Made by a program: the position numbers and the translations under genes. A stretch of DNA of 64,000 bases from the NCBI GenBank assembly GCA_963921245.4, contig CAWUEY030000001.1:1116001-1180000 (forward strand), read 5' to 3'. How positions within the stretch are numbered: the first letter of the stretch is position 1; each line of letters opens with the position of its first letter. The DNA comes from JABJGO01 sp963921245 (GTDB lineage: Bacteria; Pseudomonadota; Alphaproteobacteria; Rhodospirillales; Casp-alpha2). Positions 43,628 to 53,343 of the stretch are shown one piece after another. The notes below the pieces were generated by a model that was not told the DNA's origin, ran no database searches, and saw only the letters and a list, made by a program, of their open reading frames with translations.

Positions 43628-45028
43628 CTAGTCTGCGTAGGGATTGTTGCCTTTACGCAGATAAATTCGGATAGGAATGCCTTCAAGGCCAAAGTCATCC
43701 CGTAGGCCGTTTGCCAGGTATCGTGCGTAGGAGGTCGGTAGTCTATCCGCTCTGCTCGAAAAGACTGCAAAGGTTGGCGGTCGTGTCCTCGCCTGTGTCA
43801 TGTATCGCAACCGAATTCGTTTGCCATTGACCGCGGGCGGCGGGTGCCCCTCAGTCATGTCAGTCAGCCAACGGTTTAACGCGCCCGTGGAAATACGGAT
43901 ATTCCAGACGTCATAGAGCCCGAATACGGCGGGCATGAGGTGATCGACGCTCTTTCCGGTGAGTGCCGAGAACATGACCACTGGAATACCTCTGACCTGG
44001 GGCAGGGAGGTTTGCAGACGGTCCTCGACCTGTTTCAAGGCAAGCGCACGGTCATCGACAGAGTCCCATTTGTTCATTGCGATCACCAGAGCGCGGCCTT
44101 CCTCGATAACCCGGGATGCTATGGTCAGGTCCTGTTTTTCCAGCCCCTTATTGGCATCCAGCACAAGCACAACGACCTGGGCATACTGTATGGCGCGGCG
44201 GGTGTCTTTTGCGGACATGGATTCCAATCGATCCGATACCCGTGCTCGTTTCCGTAGCCCCGCCGTATCCACCAGTTTTACGCCGCGGCCTCTCCATTCC
44301 CAGTCAGATGCAATGGCGTCGCGGGTGATGCCGGCTTCCGGCCCGGTCAGCATTCGATCGGTGCCAAGCAAGCGATTGACGAGTGTCGATTTTCCAACAT
44401 TGGGCCGCCCGACGATGGCGAGCCGGATGGGCAATCCGTCGTCCTCATCGCCATCGATGTCGATACCTTGTTCGCTGATGTCTTGGTCCTGAGGCCTCTC
44501 AGTCGCATTATCCTGCCCCCGATTATCATCTTCTGTCTCACCTTCAAATGGCAGCAGTGCTTCATACAGGTCTATCATGCCCTCGCCGTGCTCGGCTGAA
44601 ACCGGCACCGGGTCGCCAAGGCCCAATCGATAACTTTCATAGAGGCCCGTCAATGCGGTATGCCCCTCGCATTTGTTGACAACCAGGATTACAGGTGTTG
44701 CGTGGCACCTGAGAACATCCGCAAAATACTCATCCAGCGGTGTTACGCCGGCGCGTGCATCGATCAGAAACAACGCAACATCGGCATCGTCGAGTGCCTG
44801 TGAGGACTGCTCCCACATGCGGCTCTCGAGCCCTTCTTTGGCGGTTTCCAGACCGGCCGTGTCAAAGACCTCAAAGCTAATGTCGGCGATGTGACCTTCA
44901 CCGGAACGGCGGTCCCGGGTTACACCTGGCGTATCGTCTACGATTGCCACGCGTTTTCCCACCAATCGGTTGAAAAGAGTGGACTTTCCCACATTGGGGC
45001 GACCCACAATGGCAACGGTAAAACTCAT
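43628..45028 (-). CDS. der: Ribosome biogenesis GTPase Der (EngA)
   Basis: This 466-residue protein has tandem GTPase domains, each with GRPNVGKST as G1 (near residues 8 and 212) and NKCE / NKWD as G4, and a C-terminal KH-like domain (IRLRYMTQARTRPPTFAVF). It helps assemble the 50S subunit. The linker between the G domains is unusually acidic (rich in D/E/Q, about 160-200). It is followed upstream by bamB and a TPR gene, the usual alphaproteobacterial order. Confidence 0.95.
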   Translation of the reverse strand: MSFTVAIVGRPNVGKSTLFNRLVGKRVAIVDDTPGVTRDRRSGEGHIADISFEVFDTAGLETAKEGLESRMWEQSSQALDDADVALFLIDARAGVTPLDEYFADVLRCHATPVILVVNKCEGHTALTGLYESYRLGLGDPVPVSAEHGEGMIDLYEALLPFEGETEDDNRGQDNATERPQDQDISEQGIDIDGDEDDGLPIRLAIVGRPNVGKSTLVNRLLGTDRMLTGPEAGITRDAIASDWEWRGRGVKLVDTAGLRKRARVSDRLESMSAKDTRRAIQYAQVVVLVLDANKGLEKQDLTIASRVIEEGRALVIAMNKWDSVDDRALALKQVEDRLQTSLPQVRGIPVVMFSALTGKSVDHLMPAVFGLYDVWNIRISTGALNRWLTDMTEGHPPPAVNGKRIRLRYMTQARTRPPTFAVFSSRADRLPTSYARYLANGLRDDFGLEGIPIRIYLRKGNNPYAD

Positions 45029-45067
45029 TCGGAGTGCCCAGGTTGCTGACCGTTCCGCTGACCTGGC

Positions 45068-46381
45068 CTAACGGTAGGCAGAAATGGATGCGTTGTCGCT
45101 CAGGAAATAGACTGTTTGATTGGCAATGACTGGCGGTACGGAAACATTATCCGGTAACTCGATACGCCCAAGAAGATTGCCTTTGTAGGGCGAAATTGCC
45201 CATGCCTCACCATGAGAGCCGGTCACAATCAATCGGTCACTCGCGAGAACGGGACCATGCCAGACGATAGGGTCCTCGCGATCTTCCGGGTCTTCAAACC
45301 GTGGCAGGCCACGAACCCAGTATATGCGCCCGTCACTGCGCGAGATACAGGCGATTTCCGCTTCATTCGTCAAAACGTAAATATAATCACCGGCCACCCA
45401 GGGCGAGCCCATGCCGCCTAGTTCCCGGTCCCAAATACGCTGTCCACTGGCAAGGTCTATGGATGCCATGATGCCACCGTGACTGACGGCAAAAACGCGA
45501 CCACGATCAATCACGGGGTGCCCCCGAATATGTGAGAGTGAAGATACCGCATCAGTTCTCCGGATAATGGTCAGGGTGTCTGACCACAACAAGCGCCCGG
45601 TTTCCACATCCAGGGCAACCAGCTCACCGGAAGAATAGGGGACAACGATAATGTTTCCATCCACGGCAGGGCTGCCGCCACCCAAAAGATTGGCGGTTTC
45701 TCCCAGCCCGGTATGGGTCCATAGGAGTTCACCGTTTTCTGCGCTCAAGGCAACCGTTCGGTTATCAATGGTGGTGGCGAAAACGCGACCGCTTCGTACC
45801 GTTGGTGCGGAACGGATTGGGCCACGAACATATTGGCGCCAACTTTCTGTGCCTGTTGTTGCATCGAGGGTGATGATTTCACCAAAGCCGGTCGTTATGT
45901 AGATGCGGCCTCGATAAAATGCGAGACCGCCGGCAATGTGACCGTCATCCTCTTCCCATTCCGGTGCGATTTTGCGCGTCCAGACCGTTTTTCCATTTTC
46001 AGTACTCAGCGCTGTCACATTTGACTCCGAATCAAGGGCGTAAAGCATACCGTCCGCAATAACCGGGGTGCTTATGATACGTTTCTCGTCATCCCCGCTA
46101 TGGCCGACGTCTCCACGCCAGATGTTCTGGATGGAACCACCAGTCGCCAGATGATGCATGGCATGATTAGGGTACCCACCGGCCTGCGGCCACTCGGTAT
46201 TGGTTTGTGGGGCAGGCAACAGGATCTGTGCGCCAGCAAGTTCCGGATCGGCGTTAATGGACCGCTGATGAAGCAATACGGGAATGCGTTCACCCGGAAG
46301 GATATCTTCTTTCTTTTCCTCGAAAATCCCGCATGCGGATAACAGGATCAAGCAAGCAAGAGTGATAAAAGCGCGATGCAT
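45068..46381 (-). CDS. bamB: Outer-membrane assembly lipoprotein BamB (PQQ-like beta-propeller)
   Basis: This 437-residue protein has a lipoprotein signal ending LLSAC (Cys17), then a series of beta-propeller blades with repeated SxxGxxxW endings (for example GKTVWTRKI, GTESWRQYV, GELLWTHTG, GRLLWSDTL). It is a periplasmic, outer-membrane-anchored part of the BAM complex. It lies 39 bases upstream (in transcription) of der and 22 bases after the TPR gene. Confidence 0.9.
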   Translation of the reverse strand: MHRAFITLACLILLSACGIFEEKKEDILPGERIPVLLHQRSINADPELAGAQILLPAPQTNTEWPQAGGYPNHAMHHLATGGSIQNIWRGDVGHSGDDEKRIISTPVIADGMLYALDSESNVTALSTENGKTVWTRKIAPEWEEDDGHIAGGLAFYRGRIYITTGFGEIITLDATTGTESWRQYVRGPIRSAPTVRSGRVFATTIDNRTVALSAENGELLWTHTGLGETANLLGGGSPAVDGNIIVVPYSSGELVALDVETGRLLWSDTLTIIRRTDAVSSLSHIRGHPVIDRGRVFAVSHGGIMASIDLASGQRIWDRELGGMGSPWVAGDYIYVLTNEAEIACISRSDGRIYWVRGLPRFEDPEDREDPIVWHGPVLASDRLIVTGSHGEAWAISPYKGNLLGRIELPDNVSVPPVIANQTVYFLSDNASISAYR

Positions 46382-46403
46382 TGTCAGGCATTCCTGTAAG
46401 TGG

Positions 46404-47081
46404 TTATGACCCTGTGACCACAGCCAGCAGCTCTTCCGCCCGGGTGCGGATACCCTGGGGCGTTGACTGGTCCGATATCAGGCGGGATAGAACTTCATTG
46501 GCTTTATCGACATCACCGGCCCCGATATAGGCCATGGCACTGATTTCCTGTGCAGCATACCGCCAGACACTTGCACCCTGGGAAATATCCATAAGGGACC
46601 CGGCGACTGGACCAGGATCCTCAGAAGCCGAAATCTGATTGAGGGCGGCGAGTAATGTTGCGAGTTCACGGTAGGAATCCGGCGTTACCGGATCACTTGC
46701 GAGGGCCGAATATGATAGCGCGGCGGCACCAAAATCACCGTTTTGTGCCAGAAGTCCGGCTGACCGAAACTGGGACAGGCTTTTGTATCCGGCCGTCCCG
46801 TCCCGGGCGATGGCGGCAAACTGTGCAAGTGCACCGGCTAAATCTCCTTCGAGCGCGATCGAATTTGCTGCCAGATAACGTGTGCCGAGTGTTTCACGCT
46901 GGGACAGGTCGTATGACTCCCACCCTTTGTATCCGCTAACAGAAGCGACAATCATGGCCGCTCCACCGATGATGTACATGCCGTATTGCTTCCAGAGCTG
47001 CGTCAATTGGTCCTGACGCAATTCCTCATCAATTTCGCGGATGAGGCCTGTATCTGTATCTTCCGCCACAACTCTATCCAT
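46404..47081 (-). CDS. Membrane-anchored TPR protein (YfgM/DUF2133-like)
   Basis: This 225-residue protein has one membrane segment (about 31-50, MYIIGGAAMIVASVSGY) after a short cytoplasmic N-terminus and then TPR-like helices. Family members (YfgM, Tol-Pal-related) sit next to bamB and may help envelope protein folding. I start at ATG 47081 because the longer frame begins with TTG at 47111; neither has a good ribosome-binding site. It opens the TPR-bamB-der operon. Confidence 0.78.
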   Translation of the reverse strand: MDRVVAEDTDTGLIREIDEELRQDQLTQLWKQYGMYIIGGAAMIVASVSGYKGWESYDLSQRETLGTRYLAANSIALEGDLAGALAQFAAIARDGTAGYKSLSQFRSAGLLAQNGDFGAAALSYSALASDPVTPDSYRELATLLAALNQISASEDPGPVAGSLMDISQGASVWRYAAQEISAMAYIGAGDVDKANEVLSRLISDQSTPQGIRTRAEELLAVVTGS

Positions 47082-47228
47082 TGGTTTTGGGGTGAAACCG
47101 TGGGCAAACAATGGTGTCTGCGGTGCTTAAAATAGGGCTTTCGCTCTCAGAACGCAAACCCCGAAAAAAGGCCGCAGAACCATCATTTGTTAATCTTGAC
47201 TTAACCATGTGCGTTGTAGATTGAAACC

Positions 47229-47579
47229 ATGCAAAACAAGGCTAAAAACTCATCCAAATCCATCGTTACGGTGCTTGCCGGGTTTTTAATGTCATCGGCT
47301 TGCACAGGCGAATTGTTTGTCTTTGAAGGTGTCAGTGCCGCAGTATCGGACAAGACTGTCTCCGATCACGTGGTATCGTTGCTAAGTGGCAAGGACTGTT
47401 CTTTTTTAAGGGTCGATCAGGGACGGACATATTGTGTCGAGGATGAGGAGATCATCAGCCAATCCCACTTGTATTGCTATTCAACCCTCGGCAGCGTTAT
47501 GTGTTACAACGAACCGGACCCACAACGCGCTGAAAGTGAGCGGCTCGGCTTTATCGACCAATCCCAGTCGCAGCCCTGA
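47229..47579 (+). CDS. Small exported cysteine-rich protein, possibly lipoprotein
   Basis: This 116-residue protein has a hydrophobic N-terminus (IVTVLAGFLMSSAC) that may be a signal peptide, with C25 as a doubtful lipobox cysteine because the -3 residue is serine. The mature part holds four further cysteines (DCSFL, TYCVE, LYCYS, VMCYN) that could form two disulfides. I know no function. It is divergent from the TPR-bamB-der operon. Confidence 0.65.
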   Translation: MQNKAKNSSKSIVTVLAGFLMSSACTGELFVFEGVSAAVSDKTVSDHVVSLLSGKDCSFLRVDQGRTYCVEDEEIISQSHLYCYSTLGSVMCYNEPDPQRAESERLGFIDQSQSQP

Positions 47580-47681
47580 TGACTAACCGCCAGTGGTTGC
47601 CAGACAATCTTACCGCAGTAAACGCAGCCTCGAAGGATTGAGAGCCCCAGGTTCGGTTTTCTTTCGCCAGTTATGCACAGC

Positions 47682-47702
47682 GGCTATCAATTCGTGATAG
47701 CC
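47682..47702 (+). terminator. Hairpin between small exported protein and amidotransferase
   Basis: GGCTATCA / TGATAGCC form a perfect 8-bp stem with a 5-base loop (ATTCG). A T6 run begins 11 bases later, so this is either a weak terminator or a palindromic operator. Confidence 0.4.
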
Positions 47703-47796
47703 CGGCAACGATAAGTTTTTTGGTGTTGACCACATCGAAACGGGAGATATAGGTCTATGGGCTTCGTGTCAGTCAAAACAGAACGGCAAATCGCCT

Positions 47797-48660
47797 ATGT
47801 CCGGTGCGCCCAATATTCTGATCATGGAAGGGAATCTCCCGGCAAACTGCAAGAGAGCGGTCGCCCACGGGACGGTCACTGCGGCTGATCGTTATGCTTT
47901 GTCGCTGAAACTGGTGTGCCCGGCGGTCAGGTTGACGATCATCGGTGGTGCGGACCTGAAGTGCACCTTGCCGAGCGGAGTCGGCTTGTCAGAATACGAT
48001 GGTGTGGTTGTCGGCGGTTCGGGTTTACACGCTTATGATACTGATGAATGCATAACCCGTCAGATTGCGTTTATGAAAACTGTTTTCGAGGCGGGTGTTC
48101 CGGTCCTGGGAAGTTGCTGGGGATTGCAGATTTCCGTTATTGCGGCAGGGGGTACCGTTGAGAAATCTCTCTATGGGCGGGAAATGGGCATTGCACGGAA
48201 GGTTACACTCACACCGGAGGGGCAAAGTCACCCTTTATTCGCGGGAAAAGCCGCTGTTTTTGACACGCCCTGTATACATCTTGATGAAGTTACACAGGTT
48301 CCGCCCGGGGCGGTGGTGTTGGCGTCAAATCGCCATTCGTTCGTACAGGCGCTGGCTTTCGAAAGCCATGGAACGCCTTTCTGGGGTGTACAGTACCATC
48401 CTGAGTTCGACCTGTTCCATATGTCACGCCTCTATACCATGTATGAGGACCTGATGTTGACTGGCGGGTTTTTTAGTTCTGCGGACTCGCTGAAAAAATA
48501 TGCAGCGAACATGGAGGTGCTGTCGAAAGATAGCACGCGATATGACCTGGCTTGGCAACTAGGGGCGGATAGCGATGTTCTGGATGATCAGATCAGGACG
48601 CTGGAAATCAGGAACTGGGTTGAACACATGGTACTGCCTCGGTTGTCCGCGAAACAATAA
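47797..48660 (+). CDS. Class I glutamine amidotransferase-like protein
   Basis: This 287-residue protein has the triad of a class I GATase: nucleophile C107 in VLGSCWGLQ and the His-Glu pair in GVQYHPEFD. It resembles the stand-alone GMP-synthase-like group, which can hydrolyse glutamine or gamma-glutamyl compounds. No synthetase domain or partner is adjacent, so the acceptor of the ammonia is unknown. There is no clear ribosome-binding site before the ATG. A C-terminal region of about 60 residues extends beyond the usual domain. Confidence 0.8.
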   Translation: MSGAPNILIMEGNLPANCKRAVAHGTVTAADRYALSLKLVCPAVRLTIIGGADLKCTLPSGVGLSEYDGVVVGGSGLHAYDTDECITRQIAFMKTVFEAGVPVLGSCWGLQISVIAAGGTVEKSLYGREMGIARKVTLTPEGQSHPLFAGKAAVFDTPCIHLDEVTQVPPGAVVLASNRHSFVQALAFESHGTPFWGVQYHPEFDLFHMSRLYTMYEDLMLTGGFFSSADSLKKYAANMEVLSKDSTRYDLAWQLGADSDVLDDQIRTLEIRNWVEHMVLPRLSAKQ

Positions 48661-48973
48661 GCTTCCCGGAACATCCACCCACGTGTACCGGTACCCTTTT
48701 CTGCTGGTGGGGGTAGACTATCTGCAAGCGTAAGGCTTGCCGGTTGCGGGTGCCATTAAGGGGAAGGGAGGTTTTGAAGGCGGTGACATCATTTGACCGA
48801 ATTCTAGTCCCGTGGCTGTTGGTGAGGGATATCCAAAAAATGCTGAAGGTCTCCGGCAATTGGGATGTCATCAGGGCGGCGGGGTTCAATGAGCTACGGG
48901 TTCGCTGCCGCATTGGGTTGGGCGGACCAACCTGTCCCGCTTGTCCACCGATCAGGCTCTAAAATCCCAATTT
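48661..48973 (+). other. Intergenic stretch with no gene seen
   Basis: These 313 bases between the amidotransferase and the convergent alcohol dehydrogenase contain only short frames that look like noise. I found no strong hairpin or repeat in them. Confidence 0.5.
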
Positions 48974-50131
48974 TTATAGGCGGCCTTCCATAGATGCGGA
49001 GAGTATCTCATACATTTCCACTTTTCCCGCCTTCACGGGATTGCCACCCGTTGACGGATCGGCTTCCGCTTTTTCCGAAATTTCTTCCATACGATCTTCT
49101 CCAACGCCCAGCTCCACCGCCGTGTGGGGAATGTCAAAGGTGGAGCGCAAATCCATCACCCAGTCCATCATTCCGTTGAAAGACGCATCTTTCAGACCAA
49201 TGAGTCGCGCGGCGCGCGCGAGTTTCTCATCAATGGCCGATTTGTTGAAAGCCATCACATAGGGCATGAAAACCGCGTTGGTCAGACCGTGGTGCGTATC
49301 GTAAATCGCGCCAACAGGATGAGAGAGGGAGTGAATGGCCCCCAAACCTTTTTGAAACGCTGTGGCGCCCATGGCGGCCGCGGCCATCATGTGGCTGCGG
49401 GCTTCCAGGTTGCTGCCGTCGTTGACAGCGGTCGGTAGCCAATTGTGGATTAGGCGCATCCCTTCAATGGCAATCCCATCGGCCATGGGGTGGTAACCGG
49501 GTGCCGAATAGGCTTCAAGGCAATGTGCAAGAGCATCCATGCCGGTAGCAGCCGTGATATGCGGAGGAAGGCCTGTAACCAGCGCGGGATCGCAGATCAC
49601 TGTACTCGGGTTCATTTTCGGATGGAAAATGATCCGCTTGCTCTGGGTTTCCTCATTGGTAATGACGGAAGCGCGTCCGACTTCCGAACCGGTACCGGAG
49701 GTTGTCGGGACGGCGATAATCGGCGGAATGGCGGCGGCATCGGCACGAGTCCAATTATCACCGACATCTTCAAAATCCCAGATCACACGGTTTTGTCCCA
49801 CCATCAGGGCGATTGCCTTGCCGGCATCCAGACCGGAACCACCACCAAAGGCGATAACACCGTCATGACCGCCCGCTCTGTAGGCGCCGACACCCGCATC
49901 GATGTTGGCACCGACGGGGTTTGGTTTTATGTCGCTGAACAGTCCGGTTTGAATTCCAACCGCTTCGTTGGTGGCGACGGGATCCTGAACCATGGGCAGC
50001 CCGGCAAGTCCCGGATCGGTTACGAGAAGCGGGTGTTCCATGCCCAGGTTTCGGCAACACTCGGCGAGTTCGGAAATGCGCCCGACGCCAAATTTGATTG
50101 CGGTTGGATAATTCCAGTTACCAGTCAGCAT
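48974..50131 (-). CDS. Iron-containing alcohol dehydrogenase
   Basis: This 385-residue group III dehydrogenase has the NAD motif FGGGSGLDAGKAIA, PTTSGTGSEVG and the metal-binding region HCLEAY / AIHSLSHPVGAIYDTHHG with conserved histidines. It reduces an aldehyde or oxidises an alcohol in the cytoplasm. Its neighbours are phn genes, separated by an IS remnant. Phosphonoacetaldehyde reductases belong to the same family, so a role in phosphonate metabolism is possible but not shown. Confidence 0.88.
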   Translation of the reverse strand: MLTGNWNYPTAIKFGVGRISELAECCRNLGMEHPLLVTDPGLAGLPMVQDPVATNEAVGIQTGLFSDIKPNPVGANIDAGVGAYRAGGHDGVIAFGGGSGLDAGKAIALMVGQNRVIWDFEDVGDNWTRADAAAIPPIIAVPTTSGTGSEVGRASVITNEETQSKRIIFHPKMNPSTVICDPALVTGLPPHITAATGMDALAHCLEAYSAPGYHPMADGIAIEGMRLIHNWLPTAVNDGSNLEARSHMMAAAAMGATAFQKGLGAIHSLSHPVGAIYDTHHGLTNAVFMPYVMAFNKSAIDEKLARAARLIGLKDASFNGMMDWVMDLRSTFDIPHTAVELGVGEDRMEEISEKAEADPSTGGNPVKAGKVEMYEILSASMEGRL

Positions 50132-50304
50132 GGTCAGTATTCTCCAGGATTGTCGTCAATAATAAGTCAGGTCACCGTGCGCAAATGATAGGACTCTGGC
50201 CGTCTCAGGCTTTCGTATCCGCCACTGGACAGAGCGTATCCACGGCCCTAGTCCCTAACGCCGGTCCCGGCCAAGGCAGGGTCCAGATAATTGCACCGGT
50301 TCAT

Positions 50305-50575
50305 GAATTAGGCTCAGGACTCATTAAATCCACCATATGACAATAGCTGCGATACAGATTGCAGAAAAGAAGGTATGTGCGCACCTGTCGTATCTTGTGT
50401 CGATGCGCCGCCAGTCCTTGAGCCTTGCGACCATGGTTTCGATTTTGTGGCGTTGTCTGTACAGGACGGCATCGTAGTCGATCACCTGCCTGCGGCTCTT
50501 CTTCGGTGGAATGCAGGGCGTAATGCCCTTTTCTTCCAGGGCTGACCCGGCATGAAAACTTCGTCGTCTGATCAT
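50305..50575 (-). mobile_element. IS5-type insertion sequence remnant
   Basis: Frame 50575-50324 encodes the C-terminal end of an IS5-family transposase: ALEEKGITPCIPPKKSRR, YRQRHKIETMVARLKDWRR with the catalytic-region glutamate, and YDRCAHTFFSA. Only about 75 residues survive. A likely terminal repeat GAATTAGGCTCAGGACTCAT lies at 50305-50324. The remnant ends 20 bases from the phnY stop and separates phnY from the alcohol dehydrogenase gene. Confidence 0.78.
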
Positions 50576-50596
50576 GAAAAGCCTGACAGCTCTGCG

Positions 50597-52045
50597 CTAT
50601 CCCCAAGGTAGAGAGAAAGTTTTGACGTTCGTGTAGCTCTTCATGGCTTCCAACACACCTTCTTTGTAACCAAGGCCAGAATCCTTGATCCCGCCAAAGG
50701 GTGACATTTCAATGCGGTAACCGGGGACTTCCCAAACATTGACGGTGCCGGTGCGAAGCTCGGCGATGCACCGCTGAATATAGGTCCAGTCCTGCGTACA
50801 GATACCGGAGGACAGGCCGAAAGCCGTTGAATTGGCGACACGAATAGCATCGTCGAGGTCGTTGACCCTGATGATCGGCACCGGTGGTCCAAAGGTTTCT
50901 TCTTTTACCAGTTCACAGTCATAGGGTACGTGATCGAGAACTGTGGGAGAATACACAGCGCCCTGTCGGTCGTTGCCGTAGAGCAGCTTGGCCCCCCCGG
51001 AGATAGCGTCTTCCACGCGGGCCTGGAACATCTTCGCCGCATCTTCATGGATGACGGTTCCAAGATCGGTTTCCGGGTCCATGGGGTCACCGTATTTGAT
51101 CAGTTTTGCCCGTTCGGCCACCCGTTCAGCAAATTCATCGGCAACCGATTCCACGCATAGAATGCGTTTTACGGCAGTACAACGCTGGCCGGAGTTTTTG
51201 GTTGCACCCAGAACGGCCATGTCCGCCGCTTTGTTCAGATCGGCATCTTCCATGATAATCAGCGGTGCATTGCCGCCCAGTTCCAATACTGTGCGCCGGT
51301 AGCCGGCATTTTCGGCAATCATCTTGCCCACGGGGACACCACCGGTAAAGGTCACCAGTTCAGCATGTTCATTGGTGATCATTTCCATGCCCATATCTTC
51401 CGGCAGGCCGGTAACGACGGAAAACATTTCCGGCGGCAGCCCGGCCTCATAGAGAACGTCCGCCAGGATCAGGGCTGTGAGCGGAGTAAGTTCCGTTGGC
51501 TTCAGCACCATGCAGTTGTTGGTTGCCACGGACGGTGCAACCTTATGCGCGGGCATGTTCAGCGGGTGATTAAACGGCGTAATCGCGGAAATGGCGGTCA
51601 ACGGATCGCGGGTCGTAAAAATTCTCCGCTGTTTGCCTTGCGGCGTAATATCACAGGAGAACGCTTCGCCGTCATCCAGGATGGCGAGCTGACCGGCGAG
51701 CGTGAAGACGTCATAGGCGCGTCCCACTTCGTACAGTGAGTCCTTTTTACAAATGCCGCATTCCGCCGTGATCAGATCGGATATTTCTTCTTTCCGGTCC
51801 TTGAGGATACCCCCCGCGCGAAACAGAATTTTCTGACGATCATATCGGGTCAGGGTCGGTTTATAGTCGGCGGCAATCTGAAAGGCTTCGCGAACCTGTT
51901 CGCGCGTCGCCCGTGGTGCGGTGCCAACAACTTTACCCGTATAAGGATTGTGGACGTCGAACACTCGATCTGCATCGACCATTTTACCGGCAATACGCAT
52001 GGATTCATGGCGAACAGATGATTTTGTCATCGCGGTTGCGCTCAT
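50597..52045 (-). CDS. phnY: Phosphonoacetaldehyde dehydrogenase
   Basis: This 482-residue NAD-dependent aldehyde dehydrogenase has the catalytic cysteine in SGQRCTAVKRI (C289) and the general base in TVLELGGNAP (E255). In the phnWAY pathway it oxidises phosphonoacetaldehyde to phosphonoacetate. Its assignment comes from the operon: its start overlaps the stop of phnA by 4 nt. It could act on other aldehydes, but the gene order is distinctive. Confidence 0.88.
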   Translation of the reverse strand: MSATAMTKSSVRHESMRIAGKMVDADRVFDVHNPYTGKVVGTAPRATREQVREAFQIAADYKPTLTRYDRQKILFRAGGILKDRKEEISDLITAECGICKKDSLYEVGRAYDVFTLAGQLAILDDGEAFSCDITPQGKQRRIFTTRDPLTAISAITPFNHPLNMPAHKVAPSVATNNCMVLKPTELTPLTALILADVLYEAGLPPEMFSVVTGLPEDMGMEMITNEHAELVTFTGGVPVGKMIAENAGYRRTVLELGGNAPLIIMEDADLNKAADMAVLGATKNSGQRCTAVKRILCVESVADEFAERVAERAKLIKYGDPMDPETDLGTVIHEDAAKMFQARVEDAISGGAKLLYGNDRQGAVYSPTVLDHVPYDCELVKEETFGPPVPIIRVNDLDDAIRVANSTAFGLSSGICTQDWTYIQRCIAELRTGTVNVWEVPGYRIEMSPFGGIKDSGLGYKEGVLEAMKSYTNVKTFSLPWG

Positions 52046-53313
52046 GATGCAATCCTCTCTTTCTGGTCCTGCAGATGATTGAGGGCGATTTCAAAGATGT
52101 CAAAATTTCTCAAGTTACTCTGATCGCGGGTTGGCTGAATAGGTTCATTGAAGATCAGAGGTACGCGTTGCTCGGATAAGCCACCATGGGAGCGCAAAGG
52201 CTCGTTCAAACCAGACAAATCGTGACGGTCTGGGCTGGTGCCGATGGCAGTATCTTCAACGGTGATAACCACCAGATCGCCGACACGTTCCGGGGGCAAT
52301 TGAAACCGTTCACAGGCTTCTGCCTTGGTCAGTGACGCTTCAATACCGTCCAGTTCCGCTATACAGGATTTTAGATCATCCGCATTGACATCATCGTTCA
52401 GATAGACGGTCCCATAGCCGCCGAGCGCACCGTGGTGAACAACATATGGGTCTGTGATGGGCAGAATAACGCGGGCTTTATCGACACCCAGCCAGCCGTC
52501 GAGTACAGCCTGAAGGTAGACAACTTTTGGCTTGTGGCTGGTGTCGTGTTTGGCGCTCATGCCGTGATCCGCGGTAATGGCGATAATCGCACCGCGGTCA
52601 TCCAGTTGTGACCAATACCGATCCATCATGGCATAGAAACTGTTGGCACCTTCGCTTCCCGGGGCATGTTTGTGTTGAACGTAATCCGTGGTGGACAGGT
52701 ACATAAGATCCGGTCGCCTGCTTTCCATGAGCTTGACCCCGGCGGCAAAAAGAAACTCCGAGAGTTCTGCGCTGTAGACAGAGGGAACCTCCATGCCAAC
52801 CATGGCAACGACGCCTTCGATACCATTTTCGACCAGTGTTGCTTCATCGGCTTTTTCGGAAGAAAAACATATGGCCCGACCCGACGAGTAGTCTAGATCG
52901 TGACCCAGCAGTTTCCGAAGTTTGTCTTTTGCCGTGACAACAGCAACCGTCGCACCGGCATCGTGAAATGCCTTGAACAGGGTGTCAGCGCACAGGTATT
53001 TTGGGTCATTCATCATGACTTCTTCGCCCGTGTCAGGATCGAGGATGAAATTCCCGCAGATACCGTGGACGGACGGCGGCTGCCCGGTGACGATCGAGAG
53101 GTTGTTCGGGTTCGTGAAAGAGGGAACAACACAATCCGCGCGGAGATCCGATCCCTTTTTCAGTATTTTCTCCGTGTACGGCATGACACCGGCTATAACG
53201 GCTTTTTCTATGTAATCGGGTTCCGAGCCATCGACACAGACGACAACGACGGGGCGCTGGGGCCAAGCGTATTCACGACCGTTTACGCTTAGTGACGTAG
53301 GATGTGGAGCCAT
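52042..53313 (-). CDS. phnA: Phosphonoacetate hydrolase
   Basis: This 423-residue zinc enzyme of the alkaline phosphatase superfamily has metal-binding D28 in CVDGSEPDY, nucleophile T67 in PSFTNPNN, and later ligands in ITADHGMSAKHDTSHK. It cleaves phosphonoacetate to acetate and phosphate. The gene lies 30 bases after phnW and overlaps phnY. Confidence 0.9.
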   Translation of the reverse strand: MAPHPTSLSVNGREYAWPQRPVVVVCVDGSEPDYIEKAVIAGVMPYTEKILKKGSDLRADCVVPSFTNPNNLSIVTGQPPSVHGICGNFILDPDTGEEVMMNDPKYLCADTLFKAFHDAGATVAVVTAKDKLRKLLGHDLDYSSGRAICFSSEKADEATLVENGIEGVVAMVGMEVPSVYSAELSEFLFAAGVKLMESRRPDLMYLSTTDYVQHKHAPGSEGANSFYAMMDRYWSQLDDRGAIIAITADHGMSAKHDTSHKPKVVYLQAVLDGWLGVDKARVILPITDPYVVHHGALGGYGTVYLNDDVNADDLKSCIAELDGIEASLTKAEACERFQLPPERVGDLVVITVEDTAIGTSPDRHDLSGLNEPLRSHGGLSEQRVPLIFNEPIQPTRDQSNLRNFDIFEIALNHLQDQKERIAS

Positions 53314-53343
53314 AGGTGGATTTCCTTTGAATAAAGAGACGAT

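Noticed and set aside
48608..48962. Short frames on both strands after the amidotransferase
   Set aside because: Composition and lack of start signals look like noise; no family resemblance.
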